Positions 13,481 through 13,829 of a stretch of DNA of 13,829 nucleotides are shown in pieces. The stretch is from contig JAGDBE010000089.1 of the NCBI GenBank assembly GCA_017959195.1, positions 1 to 13,829 of the forward strand, read 5' to 3'. Within the stretch, counting starts at the first letter, position 1, and the number at the start of each line of letters is the position of its first letter. A model generated the notes under the pieces. That model was not told the origin of the DNA and made no database searches. It saw nothing but the letters and a program-made list of their open reading frames with translations. Origin of the DNA: Clostridia bacterium (GTDB taxonomy: Bacteria > Bacillota > Clostridia > Oscillospirales > CAG-382). A program made the translations under genes and the position numbers.

Positions 13481-13705
13481 CGGGAGCCCCGACAGGCAGT
13501 TACGCGGCAAAGCGGTTCGGAAAATTTGCGATTTTTGTGCCCGCGGGGAAGTTCAAAAAGAAACTCAAACCTAAAAGGAGCGCCTGCGGGCGCTTTCGGG
13601 AGCCCCGACGGGCAAACACGCGGCAAAGCGGTTCGGAAAATTTGCGATTTTTGTGCCCGCGGGGAAGCTCAAACAGCGACCCAAACCAAAAAGGAGCCCC
13701 GACGG
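13481..13705. repeat. 116-bp tandem repeat, two copies plus a partial third
   Basis: Copy 1 starts at 13481 and copy 2 at 13597, both with CGGGAGCCCC. The block from GCGGCAAAGCGG to GTGCCCGCGGGGAAG is nearly identical in both copies (13504-13550 and 13620-13666). A third partial copy begins GGAGCCCCGACGG at 13693. The junction between copies 1 and 2 carries about 22 bp not found at the next junction. That insert forms the hairpin AGCGCC/GGCGCT and is flanked by GGAG. Plus-strand reading frames cross the repeat but have no ribosome site. No terminal inverted repeats or transposase were seen. Confidence 0.85.
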
Positions 13706-13750
13706 ATAAAAGAATGAAGAATTAATAATGAAAAACGAATAATTGAGGTG

Positions 13751-13787
13751 AAAAGCCGTAAACTTGCTCAAAGTTTACGGCTTTTTT
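13751..13787 (+). terminator. Hairpin terminator without an obvious upstream gene
   Basis: 15-bp perfect stem (13751-13765 with 13771-13785), 5-nt loop, followed on the plus strand by TTTTTTCATTG. No plus-strand gene lies upstream of it in the window. It may stop a transcript from the tandem-repeat region, or insulate the promoter at 13794-13822. Confidence 0.75.
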
Positions 13788-13793
13788 CATTGT

Positions 13794-13822
13794 TTGAAAT
13801 TATTTCGGGTTTGTGGTATAAT
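13794..13822 (+). promoter_or_regulatory. Promoter reading out of the right edge
   Basis: -35 TTGAAA (13794-13799), 17-bp spacer, -10 TATAAT (13817-13822) with an extended TGG directly upstream. It would drive a plus-strand gene beyond the window. Transcription would start near 13829. Confidence 0.7.
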
Positions 13823-13829
13823 GAAAAAA

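Larger units (their letters stand above)
13466..13829. other. Intergenic region at the right edge without a protein gene
   Basis: This stretch holds the tandem repeat, an AATGAAGAATTAATAATG-type low-complexity run (13711-13748), the plus-strand terminator and the outward promoter. Frames of 60-90 codons exist, but they lie in the repeat, disagree between copies and lack ribosome sites. Confidence 0.7.

Noticed and set aside
13481..13705. CRISPR array
   Set aside because: Only two long copies, with no short-repeat/unique-spacer alternation and no cas gene.
13481..13705. Insertion sequence remnant
   Set aside because: No transposase fragment, terminal inverted repeats or target duplication could be seen; direct repeats alone do not support it.
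13459..13725. 88-codon plus-strand frame through the tandem repeat
   Set aside because: The two copies are read in different frames because 116 is not a multiple of 3, so they do not give one repeated protein. There is no ribosome site.

Overview
The window looks like a chromosomal segment of a low- to mid-GC Gram-positive bacterium, most likely an uncultured member of the Clostridia. The basis is an S-layer-homology (SLH) surface protein, a zinc-finger Clp ATPase of the ClpE type, sigma-A-like promoters close to consensus, strong AGGAGG-type ribosome sites and hairpin/U-tract terminators. No rRNA, tRNA, CRISPR array, transposase or phage gene is visible. Taxonomy is inference.

Layout, left to right. 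(1) 1-2275, minus strand: one operon, cvpA-like, then pgsA, then a ClpE-like ATPase cut by the left window edge, read from one promoter at 2247-2275. (2) 2381-6580, minus: a 1399-residue secreted SLH protein with a beta-rich middle, six Big_5-type Ig-like repeats and a C-terminal set of FN3-like domains. It starts at TTG, has promoters around 6606-6683 and ends at a 16-bp hairpin terminator. (3) 6581-6870: divergent intergenic region with promoters for both sides, an inverted repeat and an AAACCGGTTT palindrome that could be an operator. (4) 6871-8073, plus: a single MFS permease resembling organophosphate transporters, with its own terminator. (5) 8129-8234, minus: an intergenic transcript candidate. 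A consensus promoter (TTGACA, 16 bp, TATAAT) would start exactly at the first base of a foldable, about 72-nt rod-shaped RNA. (6) 8311-13465, minus: a four-gene operon behind a perfect consensus promoter, encoding a membrane-anchored zinc-ribbon protein with a P/Q/Y-rich cytoplasmic segment and a large ectodomain, an ABC ATPase, and two related ABC-2 permeases with large ectodomains. The genes overlap or nearly touch. (7) 13466-13829: no convincing gene. It holds a 116-bp tandem repeat, a hairpin terminator on the plus strand and a strong promoter facing out of the right edge.

The first operon carries housekeeping membrane and proteostasis functions (phospholipid head-group synthesis, a CvpA membrane protein, a protein unfoldase). 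The fourth region is the best candidate for an undescribed system: the ABC ATPase and two permeases should form one exporter, and the zinc-ribbon protein, first in the operon, is likely a dedicated partner that spans the membrane. Its substrate cannot be read from sequence. The second most interesting signal is the small RNA candidate at 8129-8200.
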